A DNA stretch of 64,000 nt, taken from NCBI GenBank assembly GCA_937891905.1, contig CALATT010000051.1, positions 6,129 to 70,128 on the forward strand, written 5' to 3'. Shown one piece after another: positions 18,569-27,251 of this stretch (within the stretch, counting starts at the first letter, position 1; each line of letters starts with the position of its first letter). Made by a program: the position numbers and the translations under genes. Below the pieces are notes generated by a model that saw only the letters and a list, made by a program, of their open reading frames with translations, was not told where the DNA came from and made no database searches. The stretch comes from an uncultured Bacteroidales bacterium (GTDB lineage: Bacteria; Bacteroidota; Bacteroidia; Bacteroidales; Paludibacteraceae).

Positions 18569-20036
18569 CTGTTTTGAATATGGCTATTTCACGATAACCA
18601 TTCTTTTCATTATTTGTCTTGGTGCCGTTTGCAACCGCGATTACATAATCCGCAAATCGCTTTGCCACTTCCTCCATTGGTTCTCCTTCTGCTATTACTC
18701 CTGCATTAAAATCTATCCATTGTGGTTTATTTTTATAGAGTGCAGAATTAGTAGAGATTTTCATAGTGGGAACAAATGTGCCGAATGGTGTACCTCTACC
18801 TGTTGTAAAGAGCACCACATGGCATCCAGCCGCAGCGAGTGCAGTAGAAGCAACGAGGTCGTTACCTGGAGCAGAAAGCAGATTAAGTCCTTTTACTTGC
18901 AGTCTTTCTCCATATGGGAGCACACCGCGTACTAAGGACTTACCACATTTCTGTGTACATCCAAGGGCTTTATCCTCGAGTGTAGAAATTCCACCCGCCT
19001 TATTACCTGGACTTGGATTTTCTCCTACTGGTTCACCATGACGCAAGAAATAATCCTTGAAGTCATTGATAAGGCTTACTGTTTGATCAAACAACTCACG
19101 CGTAGCGCAGCGGTCCATTAGTATGGTTTCGGCTCCAAACATCTCTGGCACTTCAGTTAGGATAGTCGTTCCGCCTTGTGCTACAAGATAATCGCTAAGT
19201 ACGCCCAATAATGGATTGGCTGTAATGCCACTAAAGCCATCAGAACCGCCACATTTGAGTCCTATACGCAGTTCGCTAAGCGGACATGGCACGCGTTTAT
19301 CGTGCTGCATTTTGGTGTATAGTTCGCGGAGAATAGGCATACAATATTCCACTTCATCTCCTTGTATATGCTGACTAACGACGAACTTAACACGATCGCG
19401 ATCATAATCGCCACAGAATTGCTCAAACACATCGGGTTGGTTATTCTCACATCCTAATCCCACCACTAAGATTGCACCAGCATTAGGGTGATGAACCATA
19501 TCGCGGAGAATTTTCTTGGTATTCTCGTGGTCATCACCTAACTGTGAACAACCATAGTTATGAGGGAAAGCGAATATCTTATCCGAGCCTGTCTCTTGGC
19601 GCAAGCGTTCTGCACATTTCTGCACGATGCCATTAACACAACCAACGGTAGGGATAATCCATACCTCATTACGGATACCCACTTGTCCATCTTTGCGACG
19701 ATAACCCATGAATGTGCGGTTCTCATCAGGAATATTGAGTATTACTTCTTGTGGATGGTACTCATAAGAAAGCAATCCCTCCAAGTTGGTTTTAATATTA
19801 TGCTCATTCATCCAACTTCCTGCTTTCTTTGCCTCTTTGGCATGACCGATAGGGAATCCGTATTTGATCACATTTTCTCCTTCTTGCAGGTCTGTGATGG
19901 CTATTTTATGTCCAGCAGGCACATCTTCGAGCAATGTTATCTGCTTGCCGTCCACTTCTATTATTTCTCCTGCTTTTTGTGGCTGTATTGCTACAACCAC
20001 ATTATCTGCAGGATTGATTTTTAATATTGTTGTCAT
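18555..20036 (-). CDS. uxaA: Altronate dehydratase
   Basis: Converts D-altronate to 2-keto-3-deoxy-D-gluconate, the third step of galacturonate breakdown after UxaC and UxaB. The 493 residues match the E. coli enzyme (495). The N-terminal SAF-type domain covers about 1-95; the catalytic part includes GYRRKDGQVGIRNEVWIIPT, FPHNYGCSQLGDDHENT and LKCGGSDGFSGITANP, all conserved in UxaA, with cysteines suited to iron binding. It lies 24 bp after uxaB and overlaps comF. Confidence 0.95.
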   Translation of the reverse strand: MTTILKINPADNVVVAIQPQKAGEIIEVDGKQITLLEDVPAGHKIAITDLQEGENVIKYGFPIGHAKEAKKAGSWMNEHNIKTNLEGLLSYEYHPQEVILNIPDENRTFMGYRRKDGQVGIRNEVWIIPTVGCVNGIVQKCAERLRQETGSDKIFAFPHNYGCSQLGDDHENTKKILRDMVHHPNAGAILVVGLGCENNQPDVFEQFCGDYDRDRVKFVVSQHIQGDEVEYCMPILRELYTKMQHDKRVPCPLSELRIGLKCGGSDGFSGITANPLLGVLSDYLVAQGGTTILTEVPEMFGAETILMDRCATRELFDQTVSLINDFKDYFLRHGEPVGENPSPGNKAGGISTLEDKALGCTQKCGKSLVRGVLPYGERLQVKGLNLLSAPGNDLVASTALAAAGCHVVLFTTGRGTPFGTFVPTMKISTNSALYKNKPQWIDFNAGVIAEGEPMEEVAKRFADYVIAVANGTKTNNEKNGYREIAIFKTGVTL

Positions 20037-20060
20037 ATAATGTTGCCGATAGGGTCATTA

Positions 20061-21545
20061 TTACAAAATGCTCTTTACTGTCTCAAGCATACCTTTTGCT
20101 TGGATGTCATTGAGGAATCCCTCTACCATTGCTGTAAGTCCTGGTATTTCATTGAGGTTCTGCTTGCTCTCTTTCCAAATAATATCTGTTGCTCCGAGCA
20201 CTCCTTCTGCCACCTTGTGTGTATCATTGGTAGCCCATAATTGCGCGAGCAAGTCCATAATTTCTTGTGCATCATTTGGTTGGATTGGTGCTCCATCCTC
20301 GCGTACTCCACCTTTGTAGTATGTGATAATAGCAGCCAAACCGAGTACTAATCCCTTAGGCAACTCTCCTTTGCGCTCGAGGTAGACTTTAAGTCCTGGC
20401 AGGTCGCGTGTTTCGAATTTAGGGAATGAGTTAAGCATGATGCTTGTTACAGCATGATCTACATAAGGATTATTGAAACGCTCTAACACGCTCTCGCCGT
20501 ATGCTTTGAGTTCATCTTTTGGAAGATTGAGTGTCTCGAGCAGTTCCTCAAACATCACCTTATTAATATATTTACCGAGCACTTCGTGGTTGCAAGCATC
20601 GCGAACAATATTTACGCCACTAAGGTATGTAACAGGGCTGAGCACAGTGTGAGGGCCATTAAGCAATGTTACTTTGCGCTCGTGGTATGGTTTCTCACTC
20701 TCTGCGATGAGCACATTGAGTCCGGCTTGGTTAGCTGGGAACTCAGCCTCTAACTCTTCGATAGACATATTCTCTGGTTTCTCAATTACCCAGAGGTGGA
20801 ATATTTCTGCTTGTACTACGAGATTATCATTGTATCCTACTTTCTCTTGGATAGCTGCGATGTCCTTTCGTGGGAATCCAGGAACGATGCGATCCACGAG
20901 AGTAGCACATACATAGTTATATTTCTCAAACCACTCTTTGAATCCCTCGTAGTCAGCGCCGAGATCTTCTTTCCACAATTCAATATATTGACGGATGCAA
21001 GCCTTTAAGTGATGTCCATTGAGGAAGATCAACTCGCAAGGCATTAAGATAAGACCTTTCTTTGGATCTCCATTAAAAGTTTTATAACGACGATAGAGCA
21101 ACTGTACCAATTTACCCGGATAGGAGGCTGCTGGTGCGTCTGTGAATTTGCAAGCAGGATCAAAGGTGATGCCTGCCTCTGTGGTATTAGATATAACAAA
21201 ACGAATTTCTGGCTGCTCTGCCAACGCCATAAAAGCTGCGTTTTGGCTGTAAGGATTGAGTGCGCGAGAGATTACATCAATGCGCTCTAAGGTATTCACT
21301 GCTTCACCTTTGAGACGACCTTGTAGATTCACATGATACAAGCAATCCTGACCATTGAGCCATTCTACCATACCTCTCTCAATAGGTTGTACAACCACAA
21401 CAGACCCATTAAAATTGGTCTTTGCGTCCATGTTCCATACGATCCAATCTACGAAAGCGCGAAGGAAGTTTCCTTCACCAAACTGAATAATTTTCTCTGG
21501 CATTACGCTCTTTGGCGCTGTCAGTTTGTTGAGTGCTTTTTTCAT
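20061..21545 (-). CDS. uxaB: Tagaturonate reductase (altronate oxidoreductase)
   Basis: NAD(H)-dependent reduction of D-tagaturonate to D-altronate in the cytoplasm, the step before UxaA. It belongs to the mannitol dehydrogenase family: IIQFGEGNFLRAFVDW near the N-terminus is the nucleotide-binding region, and FPRKDIAAIQEKVGY and LLNGPHTVLSPV are family segments. The ATG at 21545 gives 494 residues, the usual length; an upstream in-frame start at 21584 would add 13 residues unlike the family. First gene of a five-gene minus-strand run with a promoter at 21599-21606. Confidence 0.93.
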   Translation of the reverse strand: MKKALNKLTAPKSVMPEKIIQFGEGNFLRAFVDWIVWNMDAKTNFNGSVVVVQPIERGMVEWLNGQDCLYHVNLQGRLKGEAVNTLERIDVISRALNPYSQNAAFMALAEQPEIRFVISNTTEAGITFDPACKFTDAPAASYPGKLVQLLYRRYKTFNGDPKKGLILMPCELIFLNGHHLKACIRQYIELWKEDLGADYEGFKEWFEKYNYVCATLVDRIVPGFPRKDIAAIQEKVGYNDNLVVQAEIFHLWVIEKPENMSIEELEAEFPANQAGLNVLIAESEKPYHERKVTLLNGPHTVLSPVTYLSGVNIVRDACNHEVLGKYINKVMFEELLETLNLPKDELKAYGESVLERFNNPYVDHAVTSIMLNSFPKFETRDLPGLKVYLERKGELPKGLVLGLAAIITYYKGGVREDGAPIQPNDAQEIMDLLAQLWATNDTHKVAEGVLGATDIIWKESKQNLNEIPGLTAMVEGFLNDIQAKGMLETVKSIL

Positions 21546-21598
21546 AACCTTAAATATATTTAGTGTAAATAATTGCTTTCTCACACATTTTCAGTCTG

Positions 21599-21606
21599 CA
21601 AAGATA
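21599..21606 (-). promoter_or_regulatory. -7 box of the uxaB operon
   Basis: TATCTTTG on the minus strand, 54 bp before uxaB. The matching -33 position, 19 bases upstream, reads ATTG rather than TTTG. It is divergent from the ychF promoter only about 60 bp away. Confidence 0.6.
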
Positions 21607-21665
21607 GTATTTTTTTTTCAATCTTGCAATATGTATTTATCATTTTTTGCATAAAAACGCGAATA

Positions 21666-21697
21666 TTTGCACATTTCAAGTTTTTTTTGTACCTTTG
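21666..21697 (+). promoter_or_regulatory. Promoter of ychF
   Basis: TTTG (21666-21669), 20 bases, then TACCTTTG (21690-21697), about 74 bp before the ychF start codon. Confidence 0.75.
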
Positions 21698-21770
21698 CAC
21701 ACTCTTTCCGCTAATTTTTACTCAAAGTAGATAAGCGGGATATATTATTTTTAAATCAAATACGATCAAA

Positions 21771-22877
21771 ATGTCTTTACAATGTGGTATCGTAGGATTG
21801 CCTAATGTAGGCAAATCTACACTCTTTAATTGCTTGAGCAACGCCAAGGCGCAGTCCGCCAATTTTCCATTTTGCACTATAGAACCCAATGTGGGTGTTA
21901 TTACCGTTCCTGATGAGCGTCTCATCAAGTTGGGTGAGTTATGCAATCCCGAGCGTGGCGTTATCCCTACTACGGTAGAGATTGTAGATATTGCGGGTTT
22001 GGTTAAGGGTGCAAGTAAGGGTGATGGTTTAGGGAATAAGTTCTTAGCCAATATACGCGAGACAGATGCTATTATTCATGTGCTTCGTTGTTTTGACGAC
22101 CCGAATGTGATTCATGTGGACGGTTCGGTTGACCCTTTGCGTGACAAGGAGATCATTGACACAGAGTTACAATTAAAGGATTTAGAAACTGTAGAGAGTC
22201 GTATTCAAAAGTGCGAGAAAGCAGCCAAGGCTGGTGGCGACAAGCAAGCCAAGTTAGCATTAGAAGTTCTTCTGCGTTATAGAGAAGCGCTCTCACAGGG
22301 GTTGAATGCCCGCACGGTTGAATTAGTTAACAAAGACGAGGAGGCGTGTGCGAAGGACTTTTTCTTACTCACCAATAAGCCTGTGATGTATGTGTGCAAT
22401 GTGGACGAGACTGCTGCTGTAAGTGGTAATGCGTATGTAGAACAAGTACGCGAAGCGGTGAAGAATGAGAATGCGCAAGTGATTGTAGTGGCTGCGAAAA
22501 TTGAGAGTGAGATTGCCGAGTTAGAGACCTACGAAGAGCGTCAAATGTTCCTCGAAGAGATTGGTTTGCAAGAGTCTGGCGTCAATCGTCTCATCAAAGC
22601 TGCGTATGCGCTATTAGAACTCCGCACATTCCTTACTGCAGGTAGCGATGAGGTGCGTGCCTGGACTTTCAAAGCAGGTTACAAGGCACCACAATGTGCT
22701 GGTGTCATCCACTCTGATTTTGAGAAAGGATTCATTCGTGCAGAGGTTATTAAATACGAAGATTTCATAGCCTTGGGCGGTGAGTCACAATGCCGTGCAG
22801 CTGGCAAATTATCCACAGAAGGGAAAGAATACCTTGTACAAGACGGAGATATTATGCATTTCCTCTTTAATGTGTAG
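21771..22877 (+). CDS. ychF: Redox-regulated ATPase/GTPase YchF
   Basis: Universally conserved Obg-related P-loop NTPase that prefers ATP and binds ribosomes. The P-loop GLPNVGKST is at residues 8-16. The base-recognition segment is the altered KPVMYVCNVDE, in which N-x-x-E replaces the NKxD of GTPases and explains ATP preference. The C-terminal TGS domain ends in DGDIMHFLFNV. The 368 residues match the family (363 in E. coli). A heptamer array starts at the base right after its stop codon. Confidence 0.96.
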   Translation: MSLQCGIVGLPNVGKSTLFNCLSNAKAQSANFPFCTIEPNVGVITVPDERLIKLGELCNPERGVIPTTVEIVDIAGLVKGASKGDGLGNKFLANIRETDAIIHVLRCFDDPNVIHVDGSVDPLRDKEIIDTELQLKDLETVESRIQKCEKAAKAGGDKQAKLALEVLLRYREALSQGLNARTVELVNKDEEACAKDFFLLTNKPVMYVCNVDETAAVSGNAYVEQVREAVKNENAQVIVVAAKIESEIAELETYEERQMFLEEIGLQESGVNRLIKAAYALLELRTFLTAGSDEVRAWTFKAGYKAPQCAGVIHSDFEKGFIRAEVIKYEDFIALGGESQCRAAGKLSTEGKEYLVQDGDIMHFLFNV

Positions 22878-22912
22878 AGTTGAAAGTCAAGAGTCAAGAG
22901 TCAAGAATAAGG
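22878..22912. repeat. Heptamer tandem array after ychF
   Basis: Five 7-bp units with an AGTCAAG core: AGTTGAA, AGTCAAG three times, AATAAGG. The array starts directly after the ychF stop codon (22875-22877) and ends just before the next gene. Confidence 0.85.
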
Positions 22913-22920
22913 ATTAGGTT

Positions 22921-23895
22921 ATGACAGAGCACATTTTATCTCTCACTCCTTGGATGGGTGTGGTACTAATTATCATTGGTTGTATAGCGCTTATTAAGGG
23001 TGCTGACTGGTTGGTAGAGGGAGCTTCGTCAATTGCCAAGCGCTTCGGTATCAGCGATTTGGTTATTGGATTGACAGTTGTAGCATTAGGTACTTCGATG
23101 CCCGAGTTTGTGGTGAATATGGTTTCCGTAGCTAATGGCGCCACCGAACTTGCCATTACCAATGTGTTAGGTTCAAACATCATCAATATATTCATCATTC
23201 TGGGCTTGTCTGCTATTGTGTATCCTATTGCGTCGAAAAAGCGTTCTCGCCAGTTTGACATTCCTTTTTCCATCTTAGCCGCCATTCTAGTACTTGTTGC
23301 CGTCCTTATTAATGGCGATGGTATACATCGTAGGGATGGTATAATAATGCTCTGCTTCTTCCTCTATTTCCTATATAATGCTTTCAAGAGTACCAAAAAT
23401 CCTAATATAGTTCAAGAAGAGACAATAGTGGCACAACCACAACCCGTATGGAAAGCGCTCTTGGCTATTATAGGCGGCTTATTAGGTTTGATTATCGGCG
23501 GAGAACTCATTGTGAAAAGTGCTGTGGATATTGCCACTCGTTTGGGTGTATCGGAGGCTATTATTGGCTTGACAGTTGTGGCATTAGGTACTTCATTACC
23601 AGAGTTGGCCACTTCTGTTATTGCAGCAATGAAGAAGAACGCGGATATCGCGTTGGGTAATGTGATTGGAAGTAATATATTTAATATCTTCTTTATTTTA
23701 GGAACGAGTGCTACCATCAAACCATTACCTGCTTATCAGGGTTTGGTTCTTGACGCTTGCATGGCGGCATTAGGTAGCGTGTTAGTGTTGATTTTCATCT
23801 TCACAAACAAGGAACGAAAAATATCCCGTTGGGGTGGTGCTATATTAGTCATGTGCTATGCAACCTATCTGACTTATCGTATTCTAACTCTTTAA
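22921..23895 (+). CDS. Calcium/sodium antiporter, CaCA family
   Basis: Inner-membrane exchanger of 324 residues built from two inverted Na_Ca_ex repeats. Both carry the ion-binding alpha motif: GLTVVALGTSMPEF (about residues 55-68) with GSNIINIF, and GLTVVALGTSLPEL (about 217-230) with GSNIFNIF. About ten hydrophobic helices are visible. It belongs with the YrbG-type bacterial exchangers that expel Ca2+ in exchange for Na+ or H+. It lies 43 bp after ychF with only the heptamer array between them and no visible promoter of its own. Confidence 0.92.
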   Translation: MTEHILSLTPWMGVVLIIIGCIALIKGADWLVEGASSIAKRFGISDLVIGLTVVALGTSMPEFVVNMVSVANGATELAITNVLGSNIINIFIILGLSAIVYPIASKKRSRQFDIPFSILAAILVLVAVLINGDGIHRRDGIIMLCFFLYFLYNAFKSTKNPNIVQEETIVAQPQPVWKALLAIIGGLLGLIIGGELIVKSAVDIATRLGVSEAIIGLTVVALGTSLPELATSVIAAMKKNADIALGNVIGSNIFNIFFILGTSATIKPLPAYQGLVLDACMAALGSVLVLIFIFTNKERKISRWGGAILVMCYATYLTYRILTL

Positions 23896-23910
23896 GCATT
23901 GTGTTATCTA

Positions 23911-23943
23911 AACCGCGGTTTTATTAAAATCGCGGTTTTTTTT
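23911..23943 (+). terminator. Intrinsic terminator after the antiporter
   Basis: AACCGCG and CGCGGTT form a stem extended by A/T pairs around TTTTATTAAAA, followed by a run of eight or more T. Confidence 0.88.
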
Positions 23944-23988
23944 GTATAAATATCAGCAAAACTGATAAGAGGGCATATAAAAAAGCAG

Positions 23989-23996
23989 TACCTTTG
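23989..23996 (+). promoter_or_regulatory. -7 box before the PH-domain gene
   Basis: TACCTTTG, 31 bp before the start codon at 24028. No TTTG is present at the expected -33 position. Confidence 0.55.
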
Positions 23997-24027
23997 CACC
24001 GTAAAACAACCAAAAACTTTCAAAACA

Positions 24028-24564
24028 ATGAAAACTATCTATGAATGTTCACGCAGTAAGGCTATGAATTACCTTACCATCGCAGGATTTGTTATTATTA
24101 TCGCATGTATCGCTTACACCTTGTACATGACGATTAATCAATACATGCCTGTTTGGGAAGGTGTGCTTGTAATCCTCATTCTTGTAGGTGCGCTCTTTGC
24201 GCCTTTCCTCTCTTATCCCCAGTATATTATCGTAACAGATGATGGTATTGGTATTCACACGCTCGCGCACACGCGCTTAATTCCTTATTCTAATATAGAA
24301 ACGATTGAGCGTTTAGACAAAACATTTATGTCTATGAGTACTATCCGTCTCTTTGGTATCAGCGGTATGTTAGGTAATATCGGTTGGTTTAAAAATAGCC
24401 AGATTGGTATTTTCCGCGCATATATAACTGATACAGAGAAAGCTTTTCTCATTCGTCTCAAAGAGGGCAAGCCCATTGTTATCAGCGTGAGCGAACCTGA
24501 CGAATTCATGCCTTTTTATCTCAAAGGCGGTAATCATGTGTATTCTGCAAAAAGTAGGGAGTAG
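24028..24564 (+). CDS. Membrane protein with bacterial PH-like domain
   Basis: 178 residues: a short N-terminal stretch, two transmembrane helices (about residues 15-34 and 43-60), then a soluble beta-rich part starting YIIVTDDGIGIHT with IPYSNIETIERL. Two N-terminal helices followed by a bPH2-type domain is common in small Bacteroidota membrane proteins. The function is unknown. The next gene starts 1 base after its stop, so the two are almost certainly cotranscribed. Confidence 0.75.
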   Translation: MKTIYECSRSKAMNYLTIAGFVIIIACIAYTLYMTINQYMPVWEGVLVILILVGALFAPFLSYPQYIIVTDDGIGIHTLAHTRLIPYSNIETIERLDKTFMSMSTIRLFGISGMLGNIGWFKNSQIGIFRAYITDTEKAFLIRLKEGKPIVISVSEPDEFMPFYLKGGNHVYSAKSRE

Positions 24565-24565
24565 T

Positions 24566-24922
24566 ATGGACCTTTTATATCGTTTTTCAACGGCGCTCTT
24601 ACAAGCGCGTCAGCGCAAGGATGCCACGCAAGAACAAGTAGCGTGGGCAATTGGCGTATCACACGCCACATATAACGCATGGGAATGTGGACACCGTTTA
24701 TGTCCGTACAAACATATTATTGCGCTCATTGATTATTTTGACGACGAGTTATTCACTCGTTGCATGCTGCGTATCCTACTCACCCTTCAGCACAATATGG
24801 CTAACCACAAGAAGAAGTCCAAAGCCGAATTGACTTCGTATTACTTAAAAATCATTGGATTATTAGCCGACGAATGTGCTGCATGGTTGAGAGAACAAGA
24901 AGATCTCTCAGATATGCGTTAG
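24566..24922 (+). CDS. XRE-type helix-turn-helix DNA-binding protein
   Basis: 118 residues. The N-terminal half is a Cro/C1 helix-turn-helix (DATQEQVAWAIGVSHATYNAWE, about residues 18-39, with the recognition helix in SHATYNAWE). The rest is helical and rich in Leu, with no sensor domain I recognise. I start at ATG 24566, one base after the previous stop; an earlier in-frame start at 24536 would lie inside the PH-domain gene. Its stop codon (24920-24922) overlaps the stop of the convergent chromate transporter gene (24919-24921). Confidence 0.82.
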   Translation: MDLLYRFSTALLQARQRKDATQEQVAWAIGVSHATYNAWECGHRLCPYKHIIALIDYFDDELFTRCMLRILLTLQHNMANHKKKSKAELTSYYLKIIGLLADECAAWLREQEDLSDMR

Positions 24923-25479
24923 GTATAAATAAAGTAGCCCGCTATTCCTGCAACGACGATGAGTACGATTGGATGACTCAAGAAAGAAGTGAGTTGGTTG
25001 TTTTTGGACATTAGTGAGCAGAGAGCAACGAATGCAAAGATTATCCAACTGATTGAATCGATGAATGTAGTGGGCCGCATGAGTAATAGCGCCGCAGCAG
25101 CGATGAGGCCTATTACTGTGAAACGCAGCATGCGTAGTGTCTGCGTCCAATAAGGATTATTCTGAAAACGCGTATTGAGCCATAGATAAAGCCGGCAAAT
25201 AGAGAGCATGATGATTAAACTAGGCAGGACGACCGCAAAAGTGGCGAGTATGCTGCCCCATATTGTACCTGTAGCTGTATATCCTACATAAGTGGCACAA
25301 TTTATTCCAATTGGTCCTGGTGTTACTTGACTGACGGCCACTATATCCACAAATTCCTGATTAGTCATCCACGCATGTGTTTCCACCTCAATCTGTATTA
25401 GACTGAGAATAGCCAATCCTCCCCCGAACCCAAAGAGTCCGATTTTGAAGAAACTCAAGAATAACTGTAGATAGAGCAT
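24919..25479 (-). CDS. chrA: Chromate transporter family protein, half-size subunit
   Basis: 186-residue CHR-domain membrane protein with the family motif FGFGGGLAILSLI near the N-terminus and VSQVTPGPIGINCATYVGY (about residues 48-66). Short-chain CHR proteins occur as adjacent pairs that form one transporter; the partner is directly upstream (25495-26091). Long-chain homologues fuse the two halves and export chromate with proton coupling. The substrate here is not proven. Confidence 0.85.
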   Translation of the reverse strand: MLYLQLFLSFFKIGLFGFGGGLAILSLIQIEVETHAWMTNQEFVDIVAVSQVTPGPIGINCATYVGYTATGTIWGSILATFAVVLPSLIIMLSICRLYLWLNTRFQNNPYWTQTLRMLRFTVIGLIAAAALLLMRPTTFIDSISWIIFAFVALCSLMSKNNQLTSFLSHPIVLIVVAGIAGYFIYT

Positions 25480-25489
25480 TGGGGAATTT

Positions 25490-25531
25490 GAATTTTAGAT
25501 TTTAGAATTTAGATTGCAGATTTTAGATTTA
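25490..25531. repeat. Heptamer tandem array between the two chromate transporter halves
   Basis: On the plus strand AG dinucleotides recur at exactly 7-bp steps (25497, 25504, 25511, 25518, 25525) in units such as AGATTTT, AGAATTT and AGATTGC. The array covers the stop codon of the upstream half and encodes its last residues. Confidence 0.85.
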
Positions 25532-26091
25532 ATCCGCAGCACGATTAGGGTTAGGATAATAGTAGCGAGTATCACCCAAACAGGATTTACGCCCACAAGC
25601 CATATTAATAGCGCTGCCACAAGTGATACTAGTAGGAGCCAAGCATTATTTATTGTTTGTGGCTCGCTATTTTTCGCTGCTTTCTTGCTTACGATTTCCC
25701 TCTTTGCCATTCCCACCAAAGGTGCTACTATGAGTGCTACTACGGCAGGTCGTATACCTTTGAAGACAGCCTCGACTGCAGGATAATTCTTCCACTCGCT
25801 AAAAATCATTGCGATAGTTAGAATGATGACGAATGACGGCAGTACGGCTCCCAGTACAGCTCCTAATACTCCCTTCCAGCCGCCACATCGCCAACCGATA
25901 AAGATGGCTGAGTTGACTGCTATAAGCCCCGGCGCTGCTTGTGCGAGTGCAATCATATTAACAAACTCTTCTTCACTTATCCAATGCTTTCGCTCCACTA
26001 TTTCGCGTTGGATGAGTGGCAACATAGCATATCCTCCACCGAGTGTGAATGTGCCTATTTTGAGATATGTTAGGAATAGTTGTAGGAACAC
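25495..26091 (-). CDS. chrA: Chromate transporter family protein, partner subunit
   Basis: 198-residue CHR-domain protein with LGGGYAMLPLIQREIVE and ALAQAAPGLIAVNSAIFIGW, paralogous to the neighbouring half. It uses GTG at 26091, which directly abuts the TAA stop of udk. Its C-terminal tail (RIKSKICNLNSKI) is encoded by the heptamer array and is not expected to be conserved. The gap to the second half is 15 bp. Together they should form one heterodimeric inner-membrane transporter. Confidence 0.86.
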   Translation of the reverse strand: MFLQLFLTYLKIGTFTLGGGYAMLPLIQREIVERKHWISEEEFVNMIALAQAAPGLIAVNSAIFIGWRCGGWKGVLGAVLGAVLPSFVIILTIAMIFSEWKNYPAVEAVFKGIRPAVVALIVAPLVGMAKREIVSKKAAKNSEPQTINNAWLLLVSLVAALLIWLVGVNPVWVILATIILTLIVLRIKSKICNLNSKI

Positions 26092-26706
26092 TTATTTGTC
26101 GTTCAACTGTTGTTTTACGAACTTAGCAAGCATATTGATGGCCGCGTTGTTGTGTCCTCCTTGCGGCACAATGAGATCTGCGTATCTTTTGCACGGTTCT
26201 ATAAACTGCTCATGCATAGGTTTGAGTACTCGTTGGTAGCGTTCGATGACTGCTTCAGCAGTTCTACCGCGTTCGAGAACATCTCTTTTCATAACACGCG
26301 TGAGTCTATCATCTGCGTCTGCATCGACGAATATTTTGAGGTCCATCTGCTGCCGCATGGTTGGTTCGCTCAGAGCCATAATACCCTCGACGATAATCAC
26401 CTCTTTGGGTTCTATATGTATCGTTTCTTCCTGACGCGTACAAGTGAGATAGGAATAGATTGGTTGTTCAACGGCTTGTCCTTGTTTGAGCATTTCAATA
26501 TGCTTTGCAAGCAAAGGCCAATCAAAAGCATTGGGATGGTCAAAATTGATGTTTTGGCGTTCCTCTACAGGTACGCTACTACTGTCTTTGTAATAGGAGT
26601 CTTGTGGAATGACTACGACTTCGCCTTTAGGCAATCGTTCGATAAGTTTTTTGACTACCGTTGTTTTTCCCGAGCCGGTACCGCCCGCAATGCCGATAAT
26701 AAACAT
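26092..26706 (-). CDS. udk: Uridine kinase
   Basis: ATP/GTP-dependent phosphorylation of uridine and cytidine in pyrimidine salvage. P-loop GIAGGTGSGKTTV starts at residue 5; NFDHPNAFDWPLL and the YSYLTCTRQEET segment contact the nucleoside; DVLERGRTAEAVIERY is the lid region. The 204 residues are typical (213 in E. coli). First gene of a udk-chrA-chrA run; its stop codon abuts the GTG of the transporter. Confidence 0.94.
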   Translation of the reverse strand: MFIIGIAGGTGSGKTTVVKKLIERLPKGEVVVIPQDSYYKDSSSVPVEERQNINFDHPNAFDWPLLAKHIEMLKQGQAVEQPIYSYLTCTRQEETIHIEPKEVIIVEGIMALSEPTMRQQMDLKIFVDADADDRLTRVMKRDVLERGRTAEAVIERYQRVLKPMHEQFIEPCKRYADLIVPQGGHNNAAINMLAKFVKQQLNDK

Positions 26707-26733
26707 GGTAAAAAAGTTATTTTATTTCGGGTG

Positions 26734-26765
26734 CAAAGGTAATAAAAATATTGCACATATGCAAG
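26734..26765 (-). promoter_or_regulatory. Promoter of udk
   Basis: On the minus strand CTTG (26762-26765), 20 bases, then TACCTTTG (26734-26741), 28 bp before the udk start. Confidence 0.68.
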
Positions 26766-26824
26766 CGAAGAGTATTCATAGGCGAGATTTTATGCCATAA
26801 ATTTGCATATTTAGGATTTTTTTC

Positions 26825-26870
26825 GAAAAAAGGGTGCTCTAGTTGTATTCAGCAACTATTGAGCACCCTT
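26825..26870 (-). terminator. Intrinsic terminator after the hibernation factor gene
   Basis: GGGTGCTC and TAGTTG pair with CAACTA and GAGCACCC across a 7-base loop, with one small internal asymmetry, followed by T6 on the minus strand. Confidence 0.9.
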
Positions 26871-26910
26871 CTGGATTCCTAAAAAAACCGCGGTAATGAA
26901 GTAATTTCAT

Positions 26911-27186
26911 CTATCCATTCTTGCGTTTTTCCAATTGTGTTTCTAACGCACTTATGCATGCGTCTATTCCTTCCTCAAAAGAATCAGATATTTTCTCTGC
27001 AAATAGTCCTCCAATACGGATTTTTGTTTCTTTGTTGAGATTTGTTTGTGGTTTTACAACAGACATTCGAATCTCTACTTTGTCATCCTCTTTAAGTTGT
27101 CTTGCAAAACGATTCATTTTCTTCTCGATAAAGTCTTCAAGTTTCTTAGCCATCTCGAAGTTTACAGCATTGATTGAAATTGTCAT
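26911..27186 (-). CDS. hpf: Ribosome hibernation-promoting factor, short form
   Basis: 91-residue protein of the HPF/YfiA (RaiA) family, which binds the 30S subunit in stationary phase. It has the N-terminal alpha-beta fold (FEMAKKLEDFIEKKMNRFAR, then VEIRMSVVKP) and lacks the C-terminal dimerisation domain of long HPF, so it is the short form. Single-gene unit with its own promoter (27252-27283) and terminator. Confidence 0.88.
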   Translation of the reverse strand: MTISINAVNFEMAKKLEDFIEKKMNRFARQLKEDDKVEIRMSVVKPQTNLNKETKIRIGGLFAEKISDSFEEGIDACISALETQLEKRKNG

Positions 27187-27251
27187 AATGGATTACATTT
27201 AAAGGTTAATACTGTGTTTTATTCATGATAAACATGTGTTGTTTTTCATTG

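Noticed and set aside
21546..21584. Longer UxaB start
   Set aside because: The extra 13 residues do not fit the family N-terminus and leave only 14 bp to the -7 box.
25495..26091. Chromate transporter as a gene broken in two
   Set aside because: Each half has its own start, full CHR domain and normal short-chain length; paired short ChrA genes are a known arrangement.
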